From Saprospiraceae bacterium (GTDB lineage Bacteria; Bacteroidota; Bacteroidia; Chitinophagales; Saprospiraceae): a stretch of DNA of 5,909 nt. The stretch covers positions 1 to 5,909 of the forward strand of contig SCUG01000097.1 in the NCBI GenBank assembly GCA_004297645.1, in the 5' to 3' direction. A model generated the notes under the pieces. It made no database searches and was not told where the DNA came from. It worked only from the letters and a program-made list of their open reading frames with translations. The position numbers and the translations under genes were made by a program. The first letter of the stretch is position 1, and every line of letters starts with the position of its first letter. This document shows positions 5,807 through 5,909 of the stretch, piece after piece.

Positions 5807-5909
5807 GTCCGGAATTTTTTCAAGGCTTCTTCATGGGGGACCAGATTCGCTTCATTTTTAATTTCTTCGAGAGCGGACGACAGGTCTTCCTTTTGTTCGT
5901 CTGTCAGCC
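5800..5909 (-). CDS. Type II antitoxin partner of the RelE/ParE toxin, 5' partial
   Basis: The last 35 codons of a minus-strand gene that begins beyond the right edge. It reads LTDEQKEDLSSALEEIKNEA followed by NLVPHEEALKKFRTW and a stop at 5802-5800. The acidic, helical LTDEQKxxLxxAL segment followed by HEEAxKKxRxW is typical of the toxin-binding C-terminus of small antitoxins encoded just before RelE/ParE toxins in Bacteroidota. The missing N-terminal part would be the DNA-binding, autoregulatory portion. The frame has no lesion within the window. Its stop overlaps the toxin start by 7 nt. Antitoxin identity rests on this gene order and C-terminal pattern; the DNA-binding fold cannot be seen. 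Confidence 0.75.
   Translation of the reverse strand, partial: LTDEQKEDLSSALEEIKNEANLVPHEEALKKFRTW

Noticed and set aside
1..5909. tRNA, rRNA, CRISPR arrays, insertion sequences
   Set aside because: No cloverleaf, no regularly spaced direct DNA repeats and no transposase-like frame was seen.

Overview
The window looks like chromosomal DNA of a member of the Bacteroidota, most likely a Saprospiria/Cytophagia-type lineage. The grounds are a large secreted protein with a type IX secretion (T9SS) C-terminal sorting domain and a SprB-like repeat, gene starts preceded by A-rich leaders without Shine-Dalgarno sequences, and a TTTG / TAnnTTTG promoter of the Bacteroidota type. The lineage call is inference; no rRNA or other phylogenetic marker is present.

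Layout from left to right. (1) Positions 1-840 (+) hold the 3' part of a subtilisin-like (S8) serine peptidase with a complete catalytic triad; its 5' end lies outside the window. (2) Positions 860-890 form a perfect 31-nt palindrome centred in the 69-nt gap before the next gene. (3) Positions 910-1407 (+) encode a GNAT acetyltransferase resembling the spermidine/spermine (or thialysine) N-acetyltransferase group. (4) Positions 1412-1978 (-), converging on the GNAT gene with only 4 nt between the stops, encode a probable lipoprotein with MORN-like (YwqK-type) repeats. (5) The 154-nt divergent intergenic region carries a good promoter candidate for the right-hand gene, with a 7+7 inverted repeat in its spacer, and a weaker candidate for the left-hand gene. 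(6) Positions 2133-5468 (+) encode an 1111-residue secreted multidomain protein: signal peptide, FN3-like domain, a large domain resembling the gingipain (C25) fold but without a visible His/Cys dyad, a second FN3-like domain, four Ig-like modules each with a regularly spaced Cys pair, two SprB-like modules, and the T9SS type A sorting domain. (7) Positions 5514-5909 (-) hold a type II toxin-antitoxin module not evident from simple ORF calling: the 3' end of the antitoxin, overlapping by 7 nt a RelE/ParE-family toxin gene that is broken by a single missing base.

The genes do not form one pathway. The window is a mixed neighbourhood of envelope/secreted proteins (peptidase, lipoprotein, T9SS cargo), one soluble acetyltransferase and a decaying toxin-antitoxin module. 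The points most worth a second look are the frameshifted toxin beside an apparently intact antitoxin, the apparently non-canonical C25-like domain of the large T9SS cargo, and the palindrome at 860-890.
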